64,000 nucleotides of DNA, taken from contig CAKZNT010000032.1 of the NCBI GenBank assembly GCA_937132065.1, positions 1 to 64,000 of the forward strand, read 5' to 3'. This DNA comes from an uncultured Loktanella sp. (GTDB lineage Bacteria > Pseudomonadota > Alphaproteobacteria > Rhodobacterales > Rhodobacteraceae). Below are positions 1-7,804 of the stretch, piece after piece (within the stretch, counting starts at the first letter, position 1; every line of letters begins with the position of its first letter). A program made the position numbers and the translations under genes. A model generated the notes under the pieces. It was not told where the DNA came from. It searched no databases and saw only the letters and a program-made list of their open reading frames with translations.

Positions 1-111
1 AAGTTGAAGCAGCGCTTTTTTGTGCCGGATGGTGCGTTGGAAGAATTCATCGAACGCAAAATGGTTGTGCCGAAATCTAGGGCTGGAGCGAGCCCGGGGG
101 GATCGTCGTGA
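1..111 (+). CDS. C-terminal fragment of a small (probably DNA-binding) protein, cut by window edge
   Basis: An open frame enters at base 1 and ends with TGA at 109-111, giving about 36 residues that finish ...EEFIERKMVVPKSR followed by a Gly/Ser tail. The stop overlaps the GTG start of the next gene (GTGA), so the two are translationally coupled. The short length, basic tail and position just before an excisionase-like gene and an integrase suggest a small helix-turn-helix protein of the integrated element. The fold cannot be confirmed because the N-terminus is outside the window. Confidence 0.5.
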   Translation, partial: KLKQRFFVPDGALEEFIERKMVVPKSRAGASPGGSS

Positions 112-464
112 CAACTACACCCAGTGAACTTCTTGGATCCGAAATACTGGATACCGGGCTGACACCCTGCCAATGGGTCGAACTCCTTGCTGACCGGGGG
201 ATCGTAATCAAGGAACGCACGCTGCGCGAGCGCGCCAACCGCCTCGGCGCGCGATTCAGGCTGGGTAACGCGATGATTATTACATCGTCTCAAATGGATA
301 CAATTTTGACGGAGAGTTCAGAATGCCTCTCGAACCGTGCGTCCGCAAAGACAGCAAATACTTCTACGCGAAGGGTAAAGTCGAATACAACGGCAGACCA
401 ATCACCCGCTCATACTACAAAAGCACTGGCTCACTTACGGAAGCTGGCGCACGGGACTGGATAG
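108..464 (+). CDS. Excisionase-like small DNA-binding protein
   Basis: This 118-residue product starts at a GTG that overlaps the previous stop. Residues about 18-68 read like a helix-turn-helix excisionase domain: an amphipathic helix, then RTLRERANRLGA followed by a short wing and ITSSQMD. The Ser/Thr-rich tail (from about residue 72) lies out of frame inside the integrase start, a 142-nt overlap. Its place directly before a tyrosine recombinase suggests a recombination directionality factor. Family membership is inferred from layout and helix pattern, not from a diagnostic motif. Confidence 0.5.
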   Translation: MTTTPSELLGSEILDTGLTPCQWVELLADRGIVIKERTLRERANRLGARFRLGNAMIITSSQMDTILTESSECLSNRASAKTANTSTRRVKSNTTADQSPAHTTKALAHLRKLAHGTG

Positions 465-1438
465 CACGCGAAACTGAAATTCAGATTCGTCGGCATCTTT
501 TCGGAGAAGAAAAGATGTACACTTTTGCTGACGCGGTCCTTGCATATCGAGCGACCAAAACCTCGGCAAAGCAGCTCATTCCAATAACTGAGAGGATTGG
601 GCACTTGCCTGTAGCTGACATAACCGAAGAACAACTGAAGCAGCTGGGACCAGAGCTTAAGCCTCATGTCTCAACAGATACATGGTGGCGAGAAATCGTT
701 ACTCCAGCACGAGCGGTCATTAACAATCTGCATAAGTTGAAACGAACAGCATCAATCCGAGTAAGTCACTTCACATCTGAAGAGCGTAACTACCAAGACA
801 AGAAACGCGGAAAGAACAGTCGGGTTGAACGAAAACCGTCAAACAAAGCTTGGGTAAATGCGTTTTGCGATACTGCGGACCCGCACAATGCGGCGTTGGC
901 TCGCTTTATGTTCGAAACAGCTGCTCGGATAGACCAAGCAACCAGCATTAGACCGGTCGTCGATGTGAACGCTGAAGAACGGAAGGTTCGCCTGAAGGCG
1001 CAAAAAGGGCACAAAGAAGAGTGGGTGACAGTAACAGATGAGATGATGGATGAAATTCAAGCCCTTTCCTCAAAACGGACGAGAAGTCCACTGACTGGTC
1101 AGCTCTTGGAGGAACGTCTCTTTGGTTACGGAACTCCCACAGGATATCGAAAACGTTGGATTACAATCTGTAAGAAGGCGGGAATTCCGTATTTGTCAGC
1201 GCACGCTGCGGGTCGCCACGGTTTTTTCACCGAGTTGGTGGTTCGTCAAAAGGTTGATCCAGTTACCGCTGCCAAGGCTGGGAGGTGGTCCGACCCGACG
1301 CTTCCGCTTAGCACCTATGCCCATTCTGAGACCGATGAAGAGGAAATTCGACGTCGATTTCGGACAAAACCCAAACAGAAGCGGAAGTCCAAAGCTTCTA
1401 AGAAATTGAAAAAGAAAGGAAAAGATAGTGTTGAATAG
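323..1438 (+). CDS. int: Tyrosine recombinase (phage/island integrase)
   Basis: A 371-residue site-specific recombinase with an N-terminal arm-binding region, a core-binding region (about 65-150) and a C-terminal catalytic domain. Likely catalytic residues are R202 (AARID), K228 (KGHK), R298 (HAAGRHG), W322 and the nucleophile Y332 (STYAHS). The HxxR box is atypical: His sits one residue earlier than usual (H294-A-A-G-R298). The start at 323 follows GGAGAG at a good distance. The C-terminus is Lys-rich. The stop codon TAG touches a tRNA 3' fragment, as expected for an integrase at the end of a tRNA-targeted element. Codon use is more AT-rich than in the downstream chromosomal genes. Confidence 0.92.
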   Translation: MPLEPCVRKDSKYFYAKGKVEYNGRPITRSYYKSTGSLTEAGARDWIARETEIQIRRHLFGEEKMYTFADAVLAYRATKTSAKQLIPITERIGHLPVADITEEQLKQLGPELKPHVSTDTWWREIVTPARAVINNLHKLKRTASIRVSHFTSEERNYQDKKRGKNSRVERKPSNKAWVNAFCDTADPHNAALARFMFETAARIDQATSIRPVVDVNAEERKVRLKAQKGHKEEWVTVTDEMMDEIQALSSKRTRSPLTGQLLEERLFGYGTPTGYRKRWITICKKAGIPYLSAHAAGRHGFFTELVVRQKVDPVTAAKAGRWSDPTLPLSTYAHSETDEEEIRRRFRTKPKQKRKSKASKKLKKKGKDSVE

Positions 1439-1487
1439 CCCCCTCCTAAGGGGCAGGTTACTGGTTCGAATCCAGTCGGGGTCACCA
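1438..1487 (+). repeat. Attachment site: 3' half of tRNA-Arg(CCT), not a working tRNA
   Basis: The fragment reads anticodon stem GCCCC, 7-nt loop CTCCTAA (anticodon CCT at 1445-1447), stem GGGGC, variable region, T-arm ACTGG-TTCGAAT-CCAGT, the acceptor 3' strand and CCA at 1485-1487. There is no D-arm or 5' acceptor strand: the integrase coding sequence occupies that place. Integrases that target tRNA genes leave an intact tRNA at one end and a 3' duplicate at the other. From the orientation, the intact gene should lie to the left, outside this window, and the chromosome resumes to the right. Confidence 0.85.
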
Positions 1488-1577
1488 GATTTCAGCGAGC
1501 TTGCCTATTTTGCCTGCTATAGCTTCGTTTTTCCTTTTATAAACTTAGACAATTAAACACTCGCAAAGGTCATTCAC

Positions 1578-2219
1578 ATGCCTGCCATCATTTCGATTTC
1601 AAATTTCAACTTTACTGACAGGAATTGGGAGTCGGGCGGCGATATTGCAATCACCTTTACCTAGCAAAACACAGGAACAGAAACGCTGTCCTACGGGAAT
1701 GTCGAGGTGAAGGTGCAAGATGCCAATGGCAACTATTTGCTCGACCTCGACTCGTTCACCGCACCAGATGTGCCTGCGGGGCAGACCACAAGCGTGACGG
1801 GCTCGATCCCGATCTGAAATACGCAAATGGCGGCGGGGAGCTATTCGGTTTACCTCAACCTGAACGACTACGAGAGCATCATCGAGGTTTCGACAGTATT
1901 GTCATTTTCGACTTCAGGGGTCGCGCCGCTCACGATCTATGACGATGTCTATTTTACGCCCGGCAGCGGGACGTATGATGCGCTCGCTGGGGGCATTGGC
2001 GCGGATACGTTTGAATTTTCTGTTGGTCACGGGAACAACCGGATCGAAGATTTCGAGGACGGGGTCGGTCTCATCCACATCAACGCGAACACCTCGACGC
2101 AAGGAACGCTGATCGTGGCGAACCATGCGGATGGGGCTTTGATCACATTCGCAAACGTAACGATCATCGTAGAGGATATGCACTACACCGACATCACGCT
2201 CGCAGACATTACGTTCTAG
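1578..2219 (+). pseudogene. Decayed paralogue of the adjacent CARDB/RTX protein
   Basis: Read from ATG 1578, the frame stays constant to TAG-terminated ...DITF at 2219 but is interrupted by TAG at 1662-1664 and TGA at 1815-1817. The product matches the downstream gene end to end: an N-terminal CARDB-like domain, GTYDALAG, then the C-terminal block (FEDGV, IVANHADGA, YTDITL). The Ca-binding repeat region between them is missing. Both stops are one base away from TGG. The upstream ribosome site is weak (AAAGG), whereas the intact copy has GGAGG. The result is a duplicate that lost its repeats and was then inactivated. Confidence 0.8.
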
Positions 2220-2242
2220 GCGGACTGCGGAGAAACCTTGAA

Positions 2243-2273
2243 AAGCGGCCAACTTTGCGTAAGCTGGCCGCTT
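2243..2273 (+). terminator. Strong hairpin between pseudogene and RTX gene
   Basis: Perfect 9-bp arms AAGCGGCCA and TGGCCGCTT enclose a 13-nt loop that can pair further (CTT/AAG). The run after it (GTTACTACTC) is not T-rich, so it is at best a weak intrinsic terminator or a leader structure of the downstream gene. Confidence 0.45.
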
Positions 2274-2319
2274 GTTACTACTCATATTTTAATGACCAAA
2301 TCTTTCTGGAGGAATTTTC

Positions 2320-3903
2320 ATGCCAGCCGATCTAACACTCTCAAGCTTCGCGTTTACGGACACCACGTGGGAAACAGGGGACGTTATCGCGCTTTCGTTC
2401 TCGATGCAGAACACAGGGACCGACGAGCTGAATAGCAATTATGTGCGCATCGGTATTGTCGATTCCAACGGGGACTTTGTTGGCTTTATGGATGATATCC
2501 AGACAGCGAGTATCGCTGCGGGCCAAACTGTGCCTGTCACAGCAAACCTTGTTGTTCATAACATGGAATTGCCCGCAGGCAGCTATTCAGCGTTTGTGCG
2601 CTTTGATTCTTACGGCCCTCGAATCTTTGAACAATCATCTCTCCTCAACTTCACGACCACAGGCGTCGAGCCCTTCTCGATCTATGACGACAGCTTTACC
2701 GCAACGACGGCAGGGACATATGACGCGCTCGCGGGGGATGACTTTATCGAAGGGTCATCAGGCGACGACACATTATTCGGCAATGACGGAGATGACTTTG
2801 TTTACGTCGATGGCGGCGATGATGTGGCCTATGGCGGCAACGGGGATGACAGAATTCATGCCACCTATTCCTTTTGGAACGGCAGCTCCTCGATCCAGAC
2901 TCTTCCTGGCAGTAACGAGCTATACGGCGACGCGGGGAATGACCGGTTCTCCTCCTATGGCCTGCAAGACACGATTGACGGGGGCACTGGGAACGACACG
3001 ATTGAAATCTTCCAGATCGACATGACCCAAGCCGAGGCGGATGTTTATAGCGGCAGCACTCTTTACGGGGGTGACGGGGATGACACCATCACGAGCCGCG
3101 GCACGGGGATGCAATACGTAATGGGTGCGACGATCTATGGCGGCGCGGGCGATGACATGATCAGCACAAATAACGCAGCCGATGTTGTCTTTGGTGGCGG
3201 TGGGGCTGATACGATCGACCTCAATCTCGCACCGCTCCAAGGTATCGTCCTTCAAAAGGAAACGGCGCGCGTTGGTGATGGACCTGCGGCCTCTGGTGGC
3301 GGCGGCAACGACAATATCTCGGGAACACGGCTCAACGACAACCTCAAGGGTGGGTCCGGAGAAGACGTCATTCGCGGCGGGATCGGGGCGGACCTGATCA
3401 AAGGCGGAAGCGGCGCAGATCAACTGCACGGTCAGCGCGGCGACGATAACATCAAAGGCGGCGGCGGCGCAGACGTCATCAACGGCAACAAAGGTAGCGA
3501 CCGGCTTGCTGGCGGTAGAGGCGACGACAAGCTGAACGGCAGCAGAGGCAACGATGTCATTGACGGCAACAAGGGCGACGACAAGCTGATTGGCGGCAAG
3601 GGCAACGACGAACTCGATGGCGGCAAGGGTGACGACATCATCAACGGCGGCAAGGGAACCGATGTGCTCACTGGCGGCCTTGGGGCCGATGTCTTTGTCT
3701 TCGCGAATGGCGACGGGAACAACACGATCACCGACTTTGAAGACGGCGTCGATATGATCGAAATCAACGCAAGCGCGAACGCGCAAGGTAGCCTGATCGT
3801 CGCCAGTCACGCAGATGGCGCATTGCTAACATTTGGCAATGTGACGGTGCTGATCGAAGACGTGAGCTACACCGACATCACGCTTGACGACATTACGTTC
3901 TAA
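2320..3903 (+). CDS. CARDB plus RTX calcium-binding repeat protein (putative type I secreted)
   Basis: A 527-residue protein without an N-terminal signal peptide. Residues about 5-118 form a beta-rich CARDB-like domain. Scattered acidic GGxGxDxI units follow (about 140-310), then about 14 nearly continuous nonapeptide repeats (about 325-460) that are Lys/Arg-rich (GNKGDDKL, GGKGNDEL). The last 67 residues form a conserved beta-rich block ending DDITF. RTX repeats bind Ca2+ and fold outside the cell after export by ABC/TolC type I systems, which use an uncleaved C-terminal signal. No such transporter is seen in this window. The start is set by CTGGAGGAATTTTC before ATG. Function is unknown; adhesion or surface coating is possible. 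Confidence 0.8.
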   Translation: MPADLTLSSFAFTDTTWETGDVIALSFSMQNTGTDELNSNYVRIGIVDSNGDFVGFMDDIQTASIAAGQTVPVTANLVVHNMELPAGSYSAFVRFDSYGPRIFEQSSLLNFTTTGVEPFSIYDDSFTATTAGTYDALAGDDFIEGSSGDDTLFGNDGDDFVYVDGGDDVAYGGNGDDRIHATYSFWNGSSSIQTLPGSNELYGDAGNDRFSSYGLQDTIDGGTGNDTIEIFQIDMTQAEADVYSGSTLYGGDGDDTITSRGTGMQYVMGATIYGGAGDDMISTNNAADVVFGGGGADTIDLNLAPLQGIVLQKETARVGDGPAASGGGGNDNISGTRLNDNLKGGSGEDVIRGGIGADLIKGGSGADQLHGQRGDDNIKGGGGADVINGNKGSDRLAGGRGDDKLNGSRGNDVIDGNKGDDKLIGGKGNDELDGGKGDDIINGGKGTDVLTGGLGADVFVFANGDGNNTITDFEDGVDMIEINASANAQGSLIVASHADGALLTFGNVTVLIEDVSYTDITLDDITF

Positions 3904-3916
3904 ATCGAAAATCAGG

Positions 3917-3944
3917 CGCAGGCAGACACGTCACCCTGCCTGCG
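3917..3944. terminator. Bidirectional hairpin between convergent genes
   Basis: Perfect 9-bp inverted repeat CGCAGGCAG / CTGCCTGCG with a 10-nt loop. It fills the gap between the stop of the RTX gene (3903) and the stop of the leftward gene (3945). No long T-run flanks it. Confidence 0.55.
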
Positions 3945-4643
3945 TCAGACCATGCGGATCACATCCTTGTCGATAGCAAGCATGTAGCCCTTACGGGCGA
4001 TATTCTTCACCAACAATTCGCTGACCATCTGGTTGCCAAGGGTATCACGCAAGCGCTTGATACGGGTCGCACCTGCGGCCTCGTCACAATCGGATGCATC
4101 GCGGCCCGAAATCACGCCTTCTATTTCGGCGCCAGACAAAACCTCGTCGTCCATACGGGCCTCGGCCAAAACGGACAGAGTTTCAATCGCGGCCTCAGTG
4201 AGACGAAATTCAAAGTTGTTAAGGTAAACCGATTTTTGATCGCGGCTGATCAACAAGGAGTTCACTTCAATGCCTTTGCGTTCGATCTGGCTCATGCGGC
4301 GGTTCATCGCGACCAGCATGACCAGAAACGCGACGGCAGCAATCAACAGCGCGGTCGCAAACACCAACAGCACGAAAATGACAAAGCGGTAAGACGACAA
4401 GGTGTCCGAAAACGCCGTGCCAGATCCGGCAAGAATCTCAAGCAACTTGATCTCTGCATTCCCTGTTAAAGTGTCGTTCTCAACAAACAACTGCTCGACC
4501 CGTAGGTTAAACGCATTGGCGTCAGGCAGGTTGATAAACAACAAAACGGCGGCGACCAGCAAGATCAGGACAATCGCGGCAATGCCCGCAATGACCGTCC
4601 GATTGCCAAGTTCGCGGGCCTCAATAGCGGAGGAAGTATTCAC
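3945..4643 (-). CDS. Membrane protein with C-terminal OmpR-type winged helix (putative one-component regulator)
   Basis: From GTG 4643 the product is 232 residues. It has two membrane helices (about 16-38 and 86-113) with a roughly 47-residue loop between them, predicted periplasmic. A cytoplasmic region follows, and about 138-225 resembles the Trans_reg_C winged helix: LTEAAIETLSVLAE, then ATRIKRLRDTLG and the wing-like IARKGYML. ToxR/CadC proteins have the opposite order, with the DNA-binding domain first. GTG 4643 is preferred over the ATG at 4691 because AAAGGA lies about 8 nt upstream and the longer form would overlap the neighbour more. It overlaps the upstream secreted-protein gene by 23 nt. 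Target genes are unknown. Confidence 0.6.
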   Translation of the reverse strand: MNTSSAIEARELGNRTVIAGIAAIVLILLVAAVLLFINLPDANAFNLRVEQLFVENDTLTGNAEIKLLEILAGSGTAFSDTLSSYRFVIFVLLVFATALLIAAVAFLVMLVAMNRRMSQIERKGIEVNSLLISRDQKSVYLNNFEFRLTEAAIETLSVLAEARMDDEVLSGAEIEGVISGRDASDCDEAAGATRIKRLRDTLGNQMVSELLVKNIARKGYMLAIDKDVIRMV

Positions 4644-4902
4644 CTGCGCTGTCCTTTCGTTCCTGAAGCCCGGCGTCATCAAAGACACCAAGCACGTTCA
4701 GCAGCTGCCAGTTGTCGGCGGCAAGGCGATCTGCAAGTTCCGCCTCGGCATCTGATTTGGTGCAGTCGGCTGCGATCTCGGCAACGCCATAGTGAAGCCG
4801 CAGCGGGTCGTCGCGCTTGGCCTTATAATCAGCGTAGCACGCGGCCTGCACGGCACTGGCCCAAAGGGACGTCATCAGGATTGATAAGAGAATGTGTTTC
4901 AT
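4621..4902 (-). CDS. Small secreted protein, conserved-looking, unknown function
   Basis: 93 residues from ATG 4902. An earlier in-frame start at 4938 would put 12 residues before the signal peptide. The signal peptide MKHILLSILMTSLWASAVQA ends before ACYADY, giving a mature acidic domain of about 73 residues with two Cys (ACYAD and ADCTK), probably a disulfide. It ends SAGEYFLRY. It is the first gene of a two-gene leftward unit with the membrane winged-helix protein, so it could feed a periplasmic signal to it. That link is inference from the overlap only. Confidence 0.65.
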   Translation of the reverse strand: MKHILLSILMTSLWASAVQAACYADYKAKRDDPLRLHYGVAEIAADCTKSDAEAELADRLAADNWQLLNVLGVFDDAGLQERKDSAGEYFLRY

Positions 4903-5054
4903 GACCAAGACCTGACCCAACTCGCGGCTGCTATTCAATATCGCACGATGTTATCGCGCCAGCCATGACTTAGCCATCCCTTGCTATTGAATGGCAACCC
5001 CGCCCTTTCGCAACATCGGCCCATCACCGAAATCGCCGAAAAAAGGGAAACGAA

Positions 5055-5504
5055 ATGTATAAGTCATTAATTGCAGGGATCACCGCGATCTCGCTCACCA
5101 TCACCGCCGCGAACCCCGCTCAAGCGCAGGGTCTTAACGAAGAACAGATCGGCAAGATCATCTTCGGGCTATTTGCGACCGCCGCCGTGGCGTCGATCAT
5201 CAACAACCAGCAAGAAAAATCCGAGCGGGTAGAGGAGCCTGCGCGCAACACTTGGCAACCCCGGCCAAGGGGCGAGCGGCCCCGTGATCAATTCGCCGTG
5301 CCACGCAGATGCCTCGCGACCTTTCAGACACGCACAGGATCGGTGCGCATGTTCGAACGTGGATGCATGCGCGAAAACTACAGACGGGTTGCGCAACTGC
5401 CGCGCTCTTGCGCCGTGCGTTCGGTAACCCGCGTCGGCGCGCGCGGCGGTTGGGATCCGCAATGCCTGCGCGACGAGGGTTACTACATCAGTCGCCGCCG
5501 CTAA
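5055..5504 (+). CDS. Exported hypothetical protein with Cys/Arg-rich C-terminus
   Basis: 149 residues. The signal peptide (about 1-24) ends AQAQ. A hydrophobic stretch (about 32-48, IIFGLFATAAVASII) could span a membrane. A polar proline/arginine linker follows, then a basic domain with four Cys (RRCLATF, RGCMREN, RSCAVRS, PQCLRDE), a spacing compatible with two disulfides. GGGAAACGAA precedes the ATG. It stands alone between divergent and co-directional neighbours. I do not recognise a function. Confidence 0.65.
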   Translation: MYKSLIAGITAISLTITAANPAQAQGLNEEQIGKIIFGLFATAAVASIINNQQEKSERVEEPARNTWQPRPRGERPRDQFAVPRRCLATFQTRTGSVRMFERGCMRENYRRVAQLPRSCAVRSVTRVGARGGWDPQCLRDEGYYISRRR

Positions 5505-5605
5505 CAATATCGGCGCGCTGACACTATGGGGGCGGTGGGTATGGACATAACCCTTTGCCCCCACTTTCTGCTTGAACCCATGGGCGCGCTCTGGTCACTG
5601 GACGC

Positions 5606-6232
5606 ATGACAAAATCACAACCCGACTTCGCGTTTGAAACCGCCGCCATGGCCCAAGGATACTCTGCAATCGCGGGGGTCGACGAGGTGGGGCGCGGCCC
5701 GCTTGCTGGTCCAGTCTGCGCCGCTGCGGTCGTGCTTGACCTGCACAACATCCCCGAGGGGTTGAATGACAGCAAAAAACTCACGGCGAAAAAGCGGGAC
5801 GCGCTCTTTGATACATTGATGGCCTGCGCCGATGTCTCAATTGCAGAGGCCACAGTGCGCGAAATCGAAGAGATCAATATCCTGCGTGCGTCTCACCTCG
5901 CCATGGTGCGGGCGATCAACGGGCTCTCTGCGCCTGCCGACTTTATCCTGATCGACGGCAATCAAATCCCGCATGGTTTGAACACGCCCAACCAGACAAT
6001 CGTAAAGGGTGATGCCCGTTCTTTGACCATCGCAGCGGCCTCAATTGTGGCTAAAGTGTGGCGCGATCGGCTGATGGTGGATTTGGCGCAACAGCATCCG
6101 GGTTATGGATGGGAAACAAACGCGGGTTACCCGACACCTGTGCACAAAAAAGCACTGCAAGAATTGGGGGTGACCACACACCATAGACGAACCTTCGCAC
6201 CAGTCCACAAAATGTTGTGGCAACAAAAATAA
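5606..6232 (+). CDS. rnhB: Ribonuclease HII
   Basis: 208 residues, typical length. RNase HII removes ribonucleotides and RNA primers from DNA. The metal-binding signature is present: GVDEVGRGPLAGPV near residue 25 (Asp-Glu pair), the Asp in ILIDGNQ, and the later VKGDARS segment. The final conserved YPTPVHKKAL is also intact. It lies about 100 nt before ccrM in the same direction, an arrangement common in alphaproteobacteria. Confidence 0.95.
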   Translation: MTKSQPDFAFETAAMAQGYSAIAGVDEVGRGPLAGPVCAAAVVLDLHNIPEGLNDSKKLTAKKRDALFDTLMACADVSIAEATVREIEEINILRASHLAMVRAINGLSAPADFILIDGNQIPHGLNTPNQTIVKGDARSLTIAAASIVAKVWRDRLMVDLAQQHPGYGWETNAGYPTPVHKKALQELGVTTHHRRTFAPVHKMLWQQK

Positions 6233-6263
6233 CTAAGTGTTTGATTAGATAAACTTATTGCCA

Positions 6264-6281
6264 GATTCGCGGTGCTGAATC
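6264..6281. promoter_or_regulatory. Two GANTC methylation sites in the ccrM leader
   Basis: GATTC at 6264-6268 and GAATC at 6277-6281 lie 54-71 bases before the ccrM start. CcrM methylates GANTC. In Caulobacter, GANTC sites in the ccrM promoter/leader make its transcription respond to methylation state. The same autoregulation is plausible here. I see no clean CtrA box (TTAA-N7-TTAA) beside them. Confidence 0.5.
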
Positions 6282-6334
6282 ACATTAGAGCCAACCACAG
6301 AGCGGACTAACCGCCGGGCAACGAGGCAGTATAA

Positions 6335-7456
<1,122 letters not shown>

Positions 7457-7534
7457 TTTTCAAAGAATACCGCCAGTGCGCATGGCCAACGATCCCACAT
7501 TCGTGTGGGGTTGTTCACCACGCGCACAAACTTC

Positions 7535-7570
7535 AAACCCGCTGTGCCCTAGTGCCAGCGGGTTTTTTTT
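7535..7570 (+). terminator. Intrinsic terminator after ccrM
   Basis: Perfect 10-bp stem AAACCCGCTG / CAGCGGGTTT with an 11-nt loop, followed by eight T. It is rho-independent, serving ccrM. Confidence 0.85.
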
Positions 7571-7616
7571 AACAAATGCACCTGCATGAGTGCCCTTCGG
7601 AATGCTGTGCGCGCGG

Positions 7617-7802
7617 TTACTGGGCCGCTGCCAAGGCCTCGCGCAACACGTCATTCTCCCCGATCTGGTTGGCGAGAATAAGGATCAGGCGGGCGTTATA
7701 CGCCTCGCTCTGCGCATCCGTCTTGCCGTCATGTGCCGCGATCAGGTCAGCGTAGAAATCATCGGGCACTTGCAAATTCGGGGCGGTGATGAGCTTGGTC
7801 AT
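7617..7802 (-). CDS. DUF2783 small protein
   Basis: 61 residues from ATG 7802, with AAAGGA upstream. The sequence pattern (TAPNL..PDDFY..LI.AH, then NARLILILANQIG) matches my memory of the DUF2783 family, found next to FAD monooxygenases of aromatic degradation. It starts 2 nt after the monooxygenase stop and is the last gene of the leftward unit MBL-hydrolase, monooxygenase, DUF2783. It is probably a cytosolic accessory of the monooxygenase; no activity is known to me. Confidence 0.75.
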   Translation of the reverse strand: MTKLITAPNLQVPDDFYADLIAAHDGKTDAQSEAYNARLILILANQIGENDVLREALAAAQ

Positions 7803-7804
7803 GG

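Noticed and set aside
1438-1487. Functional tRNA-Arg gene
   Set aside because: Only the anticodon arm, variable region, T-arm and acceptor 3' strand are present; the 5' half is replaced by integrase coding sequence.
1578-2219. Stop-codon readthrough or recoding in the upstream RTX copy
   Set aside because: Two different stops (TAG, TGA), loss of the Ca-repeat region and a weak ribosome site are better explained by gene decay; no recoding structure is visible.
3300-3700. Tandem repeats as a CRISPR array or satellite
   Set aside because: The 27-nt period encodes RTX nonapeptides in a single open frame, with no unique spacers.
2920-3810. Long open frame on the opposite strand of the RTX gene
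   Set aside because: Produced by the repetitive codon pattern; no ribosome site or recognisable domain.
6233-6334. CtrA binding site in the ccrM promoter
   Set aside because: AT-rich TTGATTAGATAAAC is not a TTAA-N7-TTAA match; evidence is too weak to list.
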